Positions 1 to 5,664 of a stretch of 51,844 bases of DNA are shown here, piece by piece. Every line of letters begins with the position of its first letter. Positions within the stretch are counted from its first letter, which is position 1. The translations under genes were made by a program, and so were the position numbers. This DNA comes from Streptomyces echinatus (GTDB taxonomy: Bacteria > Actinomycetota > Actinomycetes > Streptomycetales > Streptomycetaceae), in NCBI RefSeq assembly GCF_014203595.1, contig NZ_JACHJK010000024.1:1-51844 (forward strand), given 5' to 3'. Below the pieces are notes generated by a model. The model made no database searches, had not been told where the DNA came from, and saw nothing but the letters and a program-made list of their open reading frames with translations.

Positions 1-59
1 GCGATGATGAAGTTCAGGAACTTCTCGGCGGGTTGGCATGCAACCCTCCGACCCCGCAT
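1..59 (-). CDS. Possible 5' end of a leftward gene running off the window
   Basis: On the minus strand the codons just inside the left edge (reading PAEKFLNFII) nearly all end in G or C, as real genes here do. The frame is open back to an ATG at 59. A strong GGAGGG ribosome binding site (complement of 43-48) instead sits ahead of an ATG at 39 in another frame, which has poor codon use (MPTRREVPEL). The start and product are therefore undecided. It could be the N-terminus of a replication protein whose C-terminus appears at the other window end. The evidence is a few dozen bases only. Confidence 0.25.
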   Translation of the reverse strand, partial: MRGRRVACQPAEKFLNFII

Positions 60-228
60 GCAACGAGCAACAGCCCAGGTGGAGGCGGGAGCCGGGCACG
101 GCCTCACACTTCCGCGTGCCGCCAGTGCTACGCCAGTGTCGCGGCGGTGCGCGCCAGAGGTGCAGACACTCATCTCCTAAATCTCCCCTAAACGATCAAG
201 CCATCGTTGCACTTCAGAGGGGTCGGAC

Positions 229-268
229 GGCCCCCTGCTCTCCTGCGTCGCCGGGAGGGCAGGGGGCC
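229..268. terminator. Strong 15-bp hairpin
   Basis: The arms 229-243 and 254-268 pair over 15 bases with one G-T wobble and a 10-base loop. No T-run follows, which is usual for actinobacterial terminators. Which transcript it would end is unclear. Confidence 0.45.
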
Positions 269-478
269 GCCCTAGTGCCGGGCCCCCGTCACCTCGGGGG
301 GGCAATCCACTGGGCGACGGGGCCGGCACGTCTGGATGCTTCGACCTTCCGGGTTGCCCGGCGATGCAGGTCGATGCCGCAGTTCACCTCTTCGGGTGAA
401 CATGCGTTCGATTGATGGACACTACAGCGAGCCTCACGGCATATGCCAGATCAGCCGTAGGGCGCCAGGCGATTTCAA

Positions 479-517
479 GATCACATAATGCCCGGTAAAC
501 CGGGCTGACTTGTGATC
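479..517. promoter_or_regulatory. Nested palindromic operator ahead of the XRE regulator
   Basis: GATCACA (479-485) and TGTGATC (511-517) form outer arms. CCCGGT/ACCGGG (491-504) form an inner palindrome with almost the same centre (about 498). The element ends 23 bases before the GTG at 541, where an autoregulatory operator would lie. The binding protein is inferred, not known. Confidence 0.5.
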
Positions 518-540
518 ATCTTCGGCAGAGCGTTTATCGA

Positions 541-780
541 GTGCCGACCCTGCCCGACGACGACGCCTGGCTCCGCCGCGAGCGGCAGGCCATCGGCGAC
601 CGCATCCGCGTCCGCAGGCTCCGCGACAACCGCACCCAGGAGAGCATCTTCCTCGCCGCCGGCCTGAGCCGCTCCGCCTATCAGGAGGTCGAGTCCGGCG
701 CCGCCGATGCGCGCGTCAGCACCCTGCTGAAGATCGCAAAAGTGCTGGGCGTGCACGTCACCGACCTCCTTCGCGACTGA
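541..780 (+). CDS. XRE-family helix-turn-helix transcriptional regulator
   Basis: This 79-residue protein is almost entirely one Cro/C1-type HTH domain. The helix pair TQESIFLAAGLSRSAYQEVE (about residues 31-50) is followed by LKIAKVLGVHVTDLL, the usual final helices of the fold. The GTG start has no clear ribosome binding site, so it may be leaderless or weakly translated. The nested dyad directly upstream suggests it represses its own promoter. It has no dimerisation or sensor domain. It could be a Cro-like or immunity regulator of the left block, but the target genes are not shown by sequence. Confidence 0.85.
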   Translation: MPTLPDDDAWLRRERQAIGDRIRVRRLRDNRTQESIFLAAGLSRSAYQEVESGAADARVSTLLKIAKVLGVHVTDLLRD

Positions 781-918
781 CTTTGCGTCAACGTTTACCG
801 GAAGACAACATCTTGTTGACTGTTCACGCAAGGGCCTGAGGCGCATTTATCTGACCCGTTACACGCATCCGGTGACGCACCGCACATGGCGTGGCCAGGG
901 CTTACCCGCTCGGCAAGA

Positions 919-1200
919 TCAGCCCGAGTTACTTACCTCGGGGGCAGGCCGACCGCGCCGCAGGAGCTTGTACGCCTCCCACAGCACCTCGGCATCCGTG
1001 CACGGCTCGCCATCGACGCTTCGGCAGACGGTGCAGCCGACGGCATGGGAGACGTAGTCGCTGTATGCCTGCCGCGTCGGGCTCAGGTCGGCTCGGACGG
1101 ATGGGTCCGCCGGGGGGCTGTCGGGTCTACGCTCGTCCACGCTGACGCTCCGATCGTCGGCTGCCCCTGAGGCTGCCCGCCTGCGGCCTCGGGGGCGCAT
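919..1200 (-). CDS. Small conserved actinobacterial protein with a CxxC motif
   Basis: The 93-residue protein has a charged, low-complexity N-terminus followed by a compact segment (CTVCRSVDGEPCTDAEVLWE) with three cysteines. This type is common in Streptomyces plasmids and prophages, but its function is unknown. The cysteines may bind zinc. An internal start after the Arg-rich N-terminus is possible. It is transcribed away from the GntR gene, so the 1201-1276 repeats lie in a divergent promoter region. Confidence 0.65.
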   Translation of the reverse strand: MRPRGRRRAASGAADDRSVSVDERRPDSPPADPSVRADLSPTRQAYSDYVSHAVGCTVCRSVDGEPCTDAEVLWEAYKLLRRGRPAPEVSNSG

Positions 1201-1213
1201 TGCTCCGCAGGTC

Positions 1214-1259
1214 TACTGCGGTCTACCGCACTGTACTGCGGTCGCGCGGTGTACTGCGG
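1214..1259. promoter_or_regulatory. Three TACTGCGG direct repeats, candidate GntR operator
   Basis: TACTGCGG occurs at 1214-1221, 1234-1241 and 1252-1259, spaced 20 and 18 bases, about two helical turns apart. The first copy is also part of a perfect dyad, TGCGGT-CT-ACCGCA (1217-1230). The array lies between the divergent genes 919-1200 and 1277-1519. By analogy with KorSA-type GntR regulators of Streptomyces elements, the downstream GntR protein is the likely ligand; this is inference. Confidence 0.55.
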
Positions 1260-1276
1260 CTACCTACGGTCAAAGG

Positions 1277-1519
1277 GTGAGCGTTGATCTTGACCGGACC
1301 CGGCCGATCTGGAGACAGATCGCGGCCGTCATCGTGGGCCGCATCGAGGACGGCACCTACCCAGTCGGCGTGCGGGTGCCCTCGGTGGTGGAGCTGTCGA
1401 CCGAGTTCGGCGTCGCAGCATCGACGGCACAGAAGGTCTTGGCGCACCTGAAGACGGAGGGCTTGGTGCGCGCCGAGGTCGGGCTCGGCACGTTCGTAGC
1501 GGACCGGCCGAACTCCTAG
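1277..1519 (+). CDS. GntR-family regulator, minimal DNA-binding domain only
   Basis: The 80 residues form a GntR winged helix: RPIWRQIAAVIVGRIEDGTY, then the recognition segment VPSVVELSTEFGVAASTAQKVLAHLKTEGLV and the wing GLGTFVAD. There is no effector-binding domain. Small GntR proteins of this kind (KorSA of pSAM2-like elements) control transfer or replication genes in Streptomyces mobile elements. The GTG start follows the TACTGCGG repeat array, which suggests autoregulation. The next gene starts 34 bases downstream and is probably co-transcribed. Confidence 0.85.
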   Translation: MSVDLDRTRPIWRQIAAVIVGRIEDGTYPVGVRVPSVVELSTEFGVAASTAQKVLAHLKTEGLVRAEVGLGTFVADRPNS

Positions 1520-1553
1520 GCCGCTGCCAGATGGGCGGCCTAGGATCGTGACC

Positions 1554-1733
1554 ATGTCCACCACTCCCCCGCCCCCGGGCCAGCCGAGGCCGGCCGCGGT
1601 CGTGCAGGCGGAGATCCGTGCGCTGATGCAGGAGACGGGCGGCTGGCTGTGGGGGCCCACCCGTGAGCGGTACGAGCAGCTGCGGGACGAGTGGCTCGCG
1701 GCCGAGCGCGGGGAGATGGCGACCGCGGCGTGA
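1554..1733 (+). CDS. Small hypothetical protein in the GntR operon
   Basis: This 59-residue protein has a Pro-rich N-terminus followed by a predicted helical segment rich in Glu and Arg (ERYEQLRDEWLAAERGEM). Such small proteins often follow the GntR gene in Streptomyces elements. A GTG two codons upstream (1548) is an alternative start. A perfect hairpin follows at once and probably ends the two-gene unit. Function unknown. Confidence 0.65.
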   Translation: MSTTPPPPGQPRPAAVVQAEIRALMQETGGWLWGPTRERYEQLRDEWLAAERGEMATAA

Positions 1734-1774
1734 GAATGCCCGCCCCTGTCTCTTGCTCACGAGGGCGGGCATTC
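1734..1774. terminator. Terminator hairpin after the GntR operon
   Basis: GAATGCCCGCCC (1734-1745) pairs perfectly with GGGCGGGCATTC (1763-1774). It lies between convergent genes ending at 1733 (+) and 1786 (-), so it probably works in both directions. Confidence 0.75.
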
Positions 1775-1785
1775 CCATCCTGCCA

Positions 1786-1974
1786 CTAGCCCGCGGCTTC
1801 TGGCAGAATCTCACGACGGATGCCGTAGAGGCATGAGCTGACGTGGGCCTTCATCTGAAGGTCCCACGCCATGCGAACGGCGCTGGCCTGGTCCTCTTTG
1901 ACGGCAACGACAATCTCCGGAAAGACCTTCGCTTCATCGCCCTGCGGTTCCGCATATACCTCATACCGAGCCAC
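1786..1974 (-). CDS. Small hypothetical protein divergent from the RHH gene
   Basis: A 62-residue protein starts at GTG with a strong AAGGAGG ribosome binding site (complement of 1981-1987). The N-terminal half (YEVYAEP, then EIVVAVKEDQASAVRMAWDL) looks like an alpha/beta single domain, similar in look to small DUF proteins of actinobacteria. No catalytic motif is visible. Its promoter must overlap the GGTGTAGCTACACC palindromes it shares with the divergent RHH gene, so both are probably controlled together. Confidence 0.65.
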   Translation of the reverse strand: MARYEVYAEPQGDEAKVFPEIVVAVKEDQASAVRMAWDLQMKAHVSSCLYGIRREILPEAAG

Positions 1975-1993
1975 TCTCTGCCTCCTTGATCCT

Positions 1994-2077
1994 GGTGTAG
2001 CTACACCGTAGGCTGGGTGTAGCTACACCGCAAGTACCCGCGAGAAAGGATCAAGGAATGGCTGTCGTAGCTACACC
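1994..2077. promoter_or_regulatory. Palindromic operators GGTGTAGCTACACC (two full copies, one partial)
   Basis: The perfect 14-base palindrome GGTGTAGCTACACC occurs at 1994-2007 and 2016-2029, exactly 22 bases (two helical turns) apart. A partial copy, GTAGCTACACC, lies at 2067-2077 inside the first codons of the RHH gene. The array separates two divergent genes. Tandem phased palindromes are what a cooperative ribbon-helix-helix repressor binds, so the adjacent RHH protein is the natural ligand. Confidence 0.75.
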
Positions 2078-2297
2078 CGGCTACGGTTCACGCATGCCGA
2101 ACCAGCCGAAGACCCCCGCCCGACAGATGCGCATCGGCGACGAGTGGTACGACTTCGACCTCGCCGCCAAAGCCCAAGGCAGCGAGCGTGCAGCCGTCAT
2201 CCGGGCCTTCATCGACTGGTACATCCGGCGACCCGACTCCGAACTGCCCGAACGCCCCGAAGCCAGCTACTGGCGGAAGGCGCAGACGGATGACTGA
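2058..2297 (+). CDS. Ribbon-helix-helix (Arc/MetJ-type) DNA-binding protein
   Basis: The 79-residue protein contains ARQMRIGDEWYDFDLAAKAQ followed by GSERAAVIRAFIDWYIRR, the beta-strand plus two-helix pattern of RHH proteins. The ATG at 2058 has a good ribosome binding site (AAAGGA at 2045-2050); an internal ATG at 2094 would remove a partial operator copy from the reading frame. It overlaps the HNH gene by 8 bases (ATGACTGA), indicating translational coupling. It probably autoregulates through the palindromes at 1994-2029. RHH proteins in phages act as repressors, copy-number regulators or antitoxins; no toxin partner is visible here. Confidence 0.8.
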   Translation: MAVVATPGYGSRMPNQPKTPARQMRIGDEWYDFDLAAKAQGSERAAVIRAFIDWYIRRPDSELPERPEASYWRKAQTDD

Positions 2298-2907
2298 ACC
2301 AATCGACAACTGCATAGAGTGCGGCAAGCCGAAGTCCGAGGAGCGCCGCCAGAGCCTTACCCGCGGGCGGTGCCGGAACTGCTACCAGCGGCACGTGTAT
2401 GCCCTGAAGAAGACGGGAGGGTTCAAGGCCATACAGCCCGCTCCCGCTCTGGAGCGACTGTTCAGCCGAGTCACCCCAGGTCGCAACGGATGCATCATCT
2501 GGACCGGCCCAGTCAACCCGATCACCAACTATGGGCAGGTATCGCGGGACCTGGATGCAGCCGGCTACGCACACCGAGCCGCCTATGCACTCCTGAAAGG
2601 CGAGATACCCGTGGGGCTCGTCATCGACCACGCGTGCCACAACCGGGACCCGGAGTGTCCCGGCGGCAACTGCATCCACCATCGGTGCATCAACCCGCAC
2701 CACCTGGACGCTGTCACCCAGAGCGAGAACCGACGCCGATCACCGCACACGAAAGCAGGCGCCCGCCGGACTCACTGCAAGCATGGTCACGAGTTCACGC
2801 CGGAGAACACGCGAGTTCGGACGACCGGGGCCCGAGTCTGCATCGCCTGCCACAAGCGCCGCCAGCGCGAATTCACAGCCAGGCGACGAATGGCAGCCGA
2901 GGCCTGA
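2290..2907 (+). CDS. HNH endonuclease
   Basis: The 205-residue protein begins with a small zinc-ribbon-like segment (CIECGKPK, then CRNCYQRHV). An HNH core follows: VIDHACHNRDPECPGGNCIHHRCINPHHL, around residues 117-145, with its conserved histidines, asparagine and structural cysteines. A second Cys/His cluster (HCKHGHEF, VCIACHKRR) lies at the C-terminus. It is the type of HNH enzyme found free-standing in actinophages, possibly a homing endonuclease. The start overlaps the RHH stop, so its expression follows the RHH operon. A strong terminator follows. Confidence 0.85.
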   Translation: MTEPIDNCIECGKPKSEERRQSLTRGRCRNCYQRHVYALKKTGGFKAIQPAPALERLFSRVTPGRNGCIIWTGPVNPITNYGQVSRDLDAAGYAHRAAYALLKGEIPVGLVIDHACHNRDPECPGGNCIHHRCINPHHLDAVTQSENRRRSPHTKAGARRTHCKHGHEFTPENTRVRTTGARVCIACHKRRQREFTARRRMAAEA

Positions 2908-2913
2908 CACGCA

Positions 2914-2945
2914 ACGCCCCGCCGGGCATCACTCCGGCGGGGCGT
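2914..2945. terminator. Terminator hairpin after the HNH gene
   Basis: ACGCCCCGCCGG (2914-2925) pairs with CCGGCGGGGCGT (2934-2945) around an 8-base loop. It lies between convergent transcripts. Confidence 0.75.
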
Positions 2946-2994
2946 CATTCGAGTAACTGTCGCACCAGATAGCGCGGACAGAAGTAGACCCATC

Positions 2995-3120
2995 TTAGGC
3001 GGACTCACTGACAACGCCGGGGCGCGACGACTGGTGGTCGTCGACGGGTGGCGCTTCGCCGTAGACGTCGGGCCAGCCGTCTTCTTCCTCGGCCGCGGCG
3101 GGCTCTTCCTCGTGGATCAT
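2995..3120 (-). CDS. Small acidic protein (41 aa)
   Basis: An ATG at 3118-3120 (minus strand) opens a 41-residue frame beginning MIHEEEPAAAEEEDGW. Codon third positions are mostly G or C. The protein is acidic, has no known domain, and follows 3141-3344 in the same direction. The ribosome binding site is weak. It may be the last gene of this small minus-strand operon. Confidence 0.45.
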   Translation of the reverse strand: MIHEEEPAAAEEEDGWPDVYGEAPPVDDHQSSRPGVVSESA

Positions 3121-3140
3121 GCGGCCAGGATGGCAGACGC

Positions 3141-3344
3141 TCAGGCGTCCTCGGGCCACTCCGTCAACTGCTCGCCGCTCTCCTCGTCGGTGAGGGTGAT
3201 GCGGGCGCCGGGCATCGCGCCGAACTCTCCGACCCAGCGGATCAGCTTCCGGCGGGCGGTCGCCTCGTCATCCCACCAGCCATGCGCCACCGGCCGGCCG
3301 CCGGATTCAAGGAGCAGGTGGTAGCGGCCGGGGCTGTCAGCCAC
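3141..3344 (-). CDS. Small hypothetical protein, translationally coupled
   Basis: A GTG at 3344 overlaps the end of the upstream gene (3337-3594) and opens a 67-residue frame. It reads YHLLLESGGRPVAHGWWDDE and then RRKLIRWVGEFGAMPGARI, an alpha/beta pattern common in small Streptomyces proteins. No catalytic residues are apparent. Function unknown. Confidence 0.65.
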   Translation of the reverse strand: MADSPGRYHLLLESGGRPVAHGWWDDEATARRKLIRWVGEFGAMPGARITLTDEESGEQLTEWPEDA

Positions 3345-3594
3345 GCAGCAGCTCGGACGCCGGGACCTTGAAGCGGTGACCGCACGGGGTGAAGTCGACG
3401 AGCAGGCCATCGTCGCCGATATCGGCCGTCCGGTCGGTGATCTGCGTGGGCTGCACATCGCAGTCCGGGCACTCAGGCAACGGCGGGTAGTCCGAGACCT
3501 GCAGCAGGTTGTGCGTGATCTCGTGCTCACGCTCGGCCATGCGCTGCTTCAGGTAGTTGATCCAGTCGATGGGCATCTGTTCGCGGTCGGTCAT
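3337..3594 (-). CDS. Small CxxC zinc-binding protein
   Basis: The 85-residue protein has an N-terminal helix (DWINYLKQRMAEREHEITHNLLQ) followed by PECPDCDV and a later CGH, a likely zinc site. The end, HRFKVPASELLRG, is shared by many small phage and plasmid proteins of Streptomyces. It starts the minus-strand operon that includes 3141-3344 and is divergent from the DUF6233 gene, with only 9 bases between the two starts. Confidence 0.65.
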   Translation of the reverse strand: MTDREQMPIDWINYLKQRMAEREHEITHNLLQVSDYPPLPECPDCDVQPTQITDRTADIGDDGLLVDFTPCGHRFKVPASELLRG

Positions 3595-3603
3595 GCCCTC
3601 AGG

Positions 3604-3978
3604 ATGGCAGAGGTCACCGACACACCTATTATCGAACGCGTGAACGATTCACTGTCCCGCCTCGAGCTCCTCCGCTTCCTGGAACGCGTCCAAGAGGCCG
3701 ACCTCGAGCGCACCCGGCGGTGGATCGCAGACGAGGAACGCCGCCAGCTCGAGCGACAGCAGGGCGAGCAGGCCCGGCCGCCCGCACCGGACTGGGTCCT
3801 CGAGCTCGGCCTTAACCGGGACGCACCCGCCGTGTACGTGCACGAGGGCGGCTGCTGGAACGCCGGGAAGCGCAGCAAGGGAGTCGACCGGAGCACTGCG
3901 CTACGGGCCCTCGCCGAGGGAGTCGCCGCCTGCCCGCACTGCCGGCCCGACTCGGAGCTCGGCTACCTGGAGGCGTAG
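3604..3978 (+). CDS. DUF6233-family protein
   Basis: This 124-residue protein has a helical N-terminus (SRLELLRFLERVQEADLERT) and the conserved core PAPDWVLELGLN, then VYVHEGGCWNAGKRS, and a final CPHCRPDSELGYLE. This arrangement fits the DUF6233 family, which is nearly confined to Streptomyces and its mobile elements. The Cys pairs may bind metal. ATG 3604 was chosen because the family begins at the helical segment; upstream in-frame codons overlap the divergent gene. Function unknown. Confidence 0.75.
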   Translation: MAEVTDTPIIERVNDSLSRLELLRFLERVQEADLERTRRWIADEERRQLERQQGEQARPPAPDWVLELGLNRDAPAVYVHEGGCWNAGKRSKGVDRSTALRALAEGVAACPHCRPDSELGYLEA

Positions 3979-4048
3979 AGCGGAAGGATCCCCGTCCGAG
4001 CATGCCGACCGCTACGGTGTCGCCCTCAGTACACTCCCTGGGGGGACC

Positions 4049-4255
4049 ATGAAGATCTTCTTGCTGCTGTTCGCCGTGCTGCTTGGCGGCCTTGCTCTCG
4101 CTGGCGTCCAGCGCGCCACGCACTACCCGGACGTTCCCACGCTCGTCGGCGACATCATCATCAGCCTGCTTCTGCTGGCCGGCGCCTGGGCCTGCCTCAC
4201 CCGCGTCAACCACCTGAGCGAGGCGAGGAGGACAAAGCCGCAAGAGCCCAAGTAG
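4049..4255 (+). CDS. Small two-helix membrane protein
   Basis: The 68-residue protein has a hydrophobic N-terminal segment (FLLLFAVLLGGLALAGV) and a second one (DIIISLLLLAGAWACL), separated by a short polar loop, with a basic C-terminal tail. A GGGGGGA ribosome binding site precedes the ATG, and TACACT at about 4030 could be the -10 element. It sits at the end of the plus-strand left block. The function is unknown; superinfection exclusion or a small holin-like role would be guesses. Confidence 0.65.
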   Translation: MKIFLLLFAVLLGGLALAGVQRATHYPDVPTLVGDIIISLLLLAGAWACLTRVNHLSEARRTKPQEPK

Positions 4256-4297
4256 GGGCAGCCGCAGGGCCTCCCGTGGGGAGCCGGGAGGTGCGGC

Positions 4298-4328
4298 GGG
4301 CCCTGCCGTTTTCAGGTCGGCAGGGCCC
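4298..4328. terminator. Terminator hairpin after the small membrane protein
   Basis: GGGCCCTGCCG (4298-4308) and CGGCAGGGCCC (4318-4328) pair perfectly around a T-containing loop. It lies 43 bases after the stop of 4049-4255. Confidence 0.7.
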
Positions 4329-4477
4329 AGGGAGGGGCATTCACCCGGGGGTTGGTCGGATCACCCGCATGCACACCATGCATCACGAACCAGCCACCGC
4401 GGAAGCCGTCGGCTGAAAATGAATGATCCGGTGCACGACCCGTGACAGGCGGGCCAGTTGCGGCATAACGTGACCGG

Positions 4478-4540
4478 GCGGCCTGCCTCGTCCGCAGCGA
4501 CCCCCTCGGGGGCGTGGGGAGTACCCCGCAGGCAGGCCGC
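4478..4540. ncRNA. Branched stem-loop with two internal hairpins
   Basis: The outer stem GCGGCCTGCCT (4478-4488) pairs perfectly with AGGCAGGCCGC (4530-4540). It encloses two smaller hairpins: CCCCC-TC-GGGGG at 4501-4512 and GGGG-AGTA-CCCC at 4516-4527. Both DNA strands can form the structure. Whether it acts as RNA or as a folded DNA site is unknown. Confidence 0.4.
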
Positions 4541-4559
4541 ACCCTATGCTGACGCAGCG

Positions 4560-4590
4560 ACGCCCCGCCCACTTACCCTGGGCGGGGCGT
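4560..4590. terminator. Terminator hairpin after the recombinase operon
   Basis: ACGCCCCGCCC (4560-4570) and GGGCGGGGCGT (4580-4590) pair perfectly over 11 bp, 14 bases beyond the stop of gene 4604-4816. Confidence 0.75.
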
Positions 4591-4603
4591 CGTGCTTCAG
4601 GCG

Positions 4604-4816
4604 TCAGGCGTCGGGGATCTCTTCGGCGTGCACCGTCTCGAAATGCCACCACCTGCCGTCAGACCACTGCATGACCTTCGCGGTGTCGGCGCCAGAGCGA
4701 AGGGCCGCGCGGACGTGCTCGAAGGCCTTGGCTTCACTGGTGTGCTCGACTTCGGCGAGCTGGACCCCGTTCTGAGTCGGGATCACGCGCCAGGGCTTGC
4801 GGGGCTTGGCCGTCAT
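4604..4816 (-). CDS. Small hypothetical protein coupled to the recombinase
   Basis: The 70-residue protein overlaps the recombinase stop by an ATGA, so it is translated from the same message. It has an alpha/beta look: WRVIPTQNGVQLAEVEHTSE, a helix (KAFEHVRAALRSGAD), then MQWSDGRWWHFETVHAEEIPD. No known domain is recognised. Its fixed partnership with the recombinase suggests an accessory role such as a directionality factor, but nothing in the sequence proves it. Confidence 0.65.
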   Translation of the reverse strand: MTAKPRKPWRVIPTQNGVQLAEVEHTSEAKAFEHVRAALRSGADTAKVMQWSDGRWWHFETVHAEEIPDA

Positions 4817-5394
4817 GATCGTGATTCCTCCCTTTCCAGGTATCTGTAGATGGTGGTGCGGGCGACGCCGAGTTCGTCGGCGATGTCCTGCACGGTGTGC
4901 TTGCGCTTGCCGTCGTCGCCGAGCTCGTCGTACATCTCCTGGGCAAGCTGGACCTGCCGGGGCTTGAGTGCCTGCTTCCTGCCGCCGACCCGGCCTCGCG
5001 CCCGGGCGGCGGCGAGGCCGTCCTGGGTGCGCTCGACGATGAGAGCGCGCTCGAACTCGGCGATGGCACCGAGGATCTGGAAGAACATGCGACCGGCCGG
5101 GGTGCTGGTGTCGATGCTCTGGTCGAGCACGACCAGGTTGACACCCCTCTTCTCCAGCTGCTCGGCGAGCTCGATGAGGTTCTTCAGAGAGCGACCGAGC
5201 CGGTCGAGCTTGGTGATGACGAGCTCGTCGCCTTCACGTGCGGCGATGAGGGCCTTGTCGAGTTCGGGCCGCGAGGCGAGCTTGCCGGAGGCCTTGTCGA
5301 CGAAGACGGGGTCGCAGCCGGCGTCCCGGAGTGCGTCCTCCTGTGCGTCTGGGTTCTGGTCGCGGGTCGAGACGCGGCCGTATCCGATTCTCAT
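4813..5394 (-). CDS. Small serine recombinase (resolvase/invertase family)
   Basis: The 193-residue protein has the resolvase catalytic domain: IGYGRVSTRDQ with the nucleophile Ser9, KLDRLGRS (Arg65, Arg68) and the long E-helix region GAIAEFERALI. A C-terminal HTH (VQDIADELGVARTTIYRYL) completes the Tn3-resolvase/Hin layout. The length is normal for that group and far below the 450-700 residues of large serine integrases. Likely jobs are multimer resolution or inversion of a segment. ATG 5394 matches the conserved family start; an upstream in-frame extension is unlikely. A promoter candidate lies at 5428-5457. Confidence 0.9.
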   Translation of the reverse strand: MRIGYGRVSTRDQNPDAQEDALRDAGCDPVFVDKASGKLASRPELDKALIAAREGDELVITKLDRLGRSLKNLIELAEQLEKRGVNLVVLDQSIDTSTPAGRMFFQILGAIAEFERALIVERTQDGLAAARARGRVGGRKQALKPRQVQLAQEMYDELGDDGKRKHTVQDIADELGVARTTIYRYLEREESRS

Positions 5395-5516
5395 GGACTC
5401 AGAGTATCGATTCCGAACCCTTTGCGCTACATAGTTAGTGACACGAGTTTCCGACAACTTCGTGCTGCAGAAACGGCGTTGCTTGCCGATCCGTCCGTAG
5501 ACGGTCGTTTCTCGAC
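5395..5516. promoter_or_regulatory. Recombinase promoter and possible res/crossover site
   Basis: On the minus strand TTGTCG (complement of 5452-5457) and TATGTA (complement of 5428-5433) are 18 bases apart, a plausible promoter. Several short inverted repeats crowd the segment: CCGTC-CGTA-GACGG at 5491-5504, and CGTTTC/GAAACG at 5506-5527. Resolvases usually act at a roughly 120-bp site directly upstream of their gene, so this is the first place to look for one. Confidence 0.4.
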
Positions 5517-5524
5517 ATGACGAA

Positions 5525-5550
5525 ACGCCCCCTCCCGAAGGAGGGGGCGT
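5525..5550. terminator. Terminator ending the late (lysis) transcript
   Basis: ACGCCCCCTCC (5525-5535) pairs with GGAGGGGGCGT (5540-5550) around CGAA. It stands just after the last gene of the long leftward virion and lysis operon. Confidence 0.75.
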
Positions 5551-5553
5551 CGT

Positions 5554-5664
5554 TCAGTCTTCGTCGTCGGCCGGCGGCCAGGGCGGCGGTTCGAGGAACG
5601 GCCAGCGGGACAGCCACAGGGGGGCCTCAGGCTCTGCGTCTTCAATCGGGGTCACGGCGGTCAC
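5554..5664 (-). CDS. Small Pro/Trp-rich protein (36 aa)
   Basis: A GTG overlapping the metalloprotease stop (GTGA) opens a 36-residue acidic frame ending in LEPPPWPPADDED. The overlap and the GC-rich third positions support translation. It has no recognisable domain and is the last gene before the terminator at 5525-5550. Confidence 0.45.
   Translation of the reverse strand: MTAVTPIEDAEPEAPLWLSRWPFLEPPPWPPADDED

Larger units (their letters stand above)
60..540. other. Non-coding control region upstream of the XRE regulator
   Basis: About 480 bases contain no convincing gene; a plus-strand open frame here has poor codon use and no family resemblance. The stretch holds several inverted repeats. 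There is a 15-bp hairpin at 229-268 (arms beginning GGCCCCCTGC), a second at about 282-303, GTTCACC/GGTGAAC at 382-401, CCGGG/CCCGG at 349-361, and the nested dyad at 479-517. A tandem repeat (TCTCCTAAA, TCTCCCCTAAA) lies at about 173-192. It may be the divergent promoter region between a leftward gene and the regulator at 541. Confidence 0.5.
4256..4603. other. Structured intergenic region between convergent genes
   Basis: These 348 bases contain no convincing gene. They hold at least three strong secondary structures: a perfect 11-bp hairpin (4298-4328), a branched stem-loop (4478-4540) and a perfect 11-bp hairpin (4560-4590). The region separates the plus-strand left block from the recombinase operon. 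It could contain terminators, an attachment or resolution site, or an RNA. Confidence 0.6.

Noticed and set aside
270..330. tRNA-like stretch (complement reads GTCGCCCAGTGGATTGCC)
   Set aside because: It resembles a D-arm, but no T-arm with TTCGA and no acceptor stem can be paired, so it is not a tRNA gene.
38..415. 125-codon plus-strand frame at the left end
   Set aside because: Codon use is poor, it crosses strong hairpins, and it shows no family resemblance.
1786..2297. Toxin-antitoxin pair made of the 62-residue protein and the RHH protein
   Set aside because: The genes are divergent rather than in one operon and the small protein shows no toxin motif; shared operator control explains the layout better.
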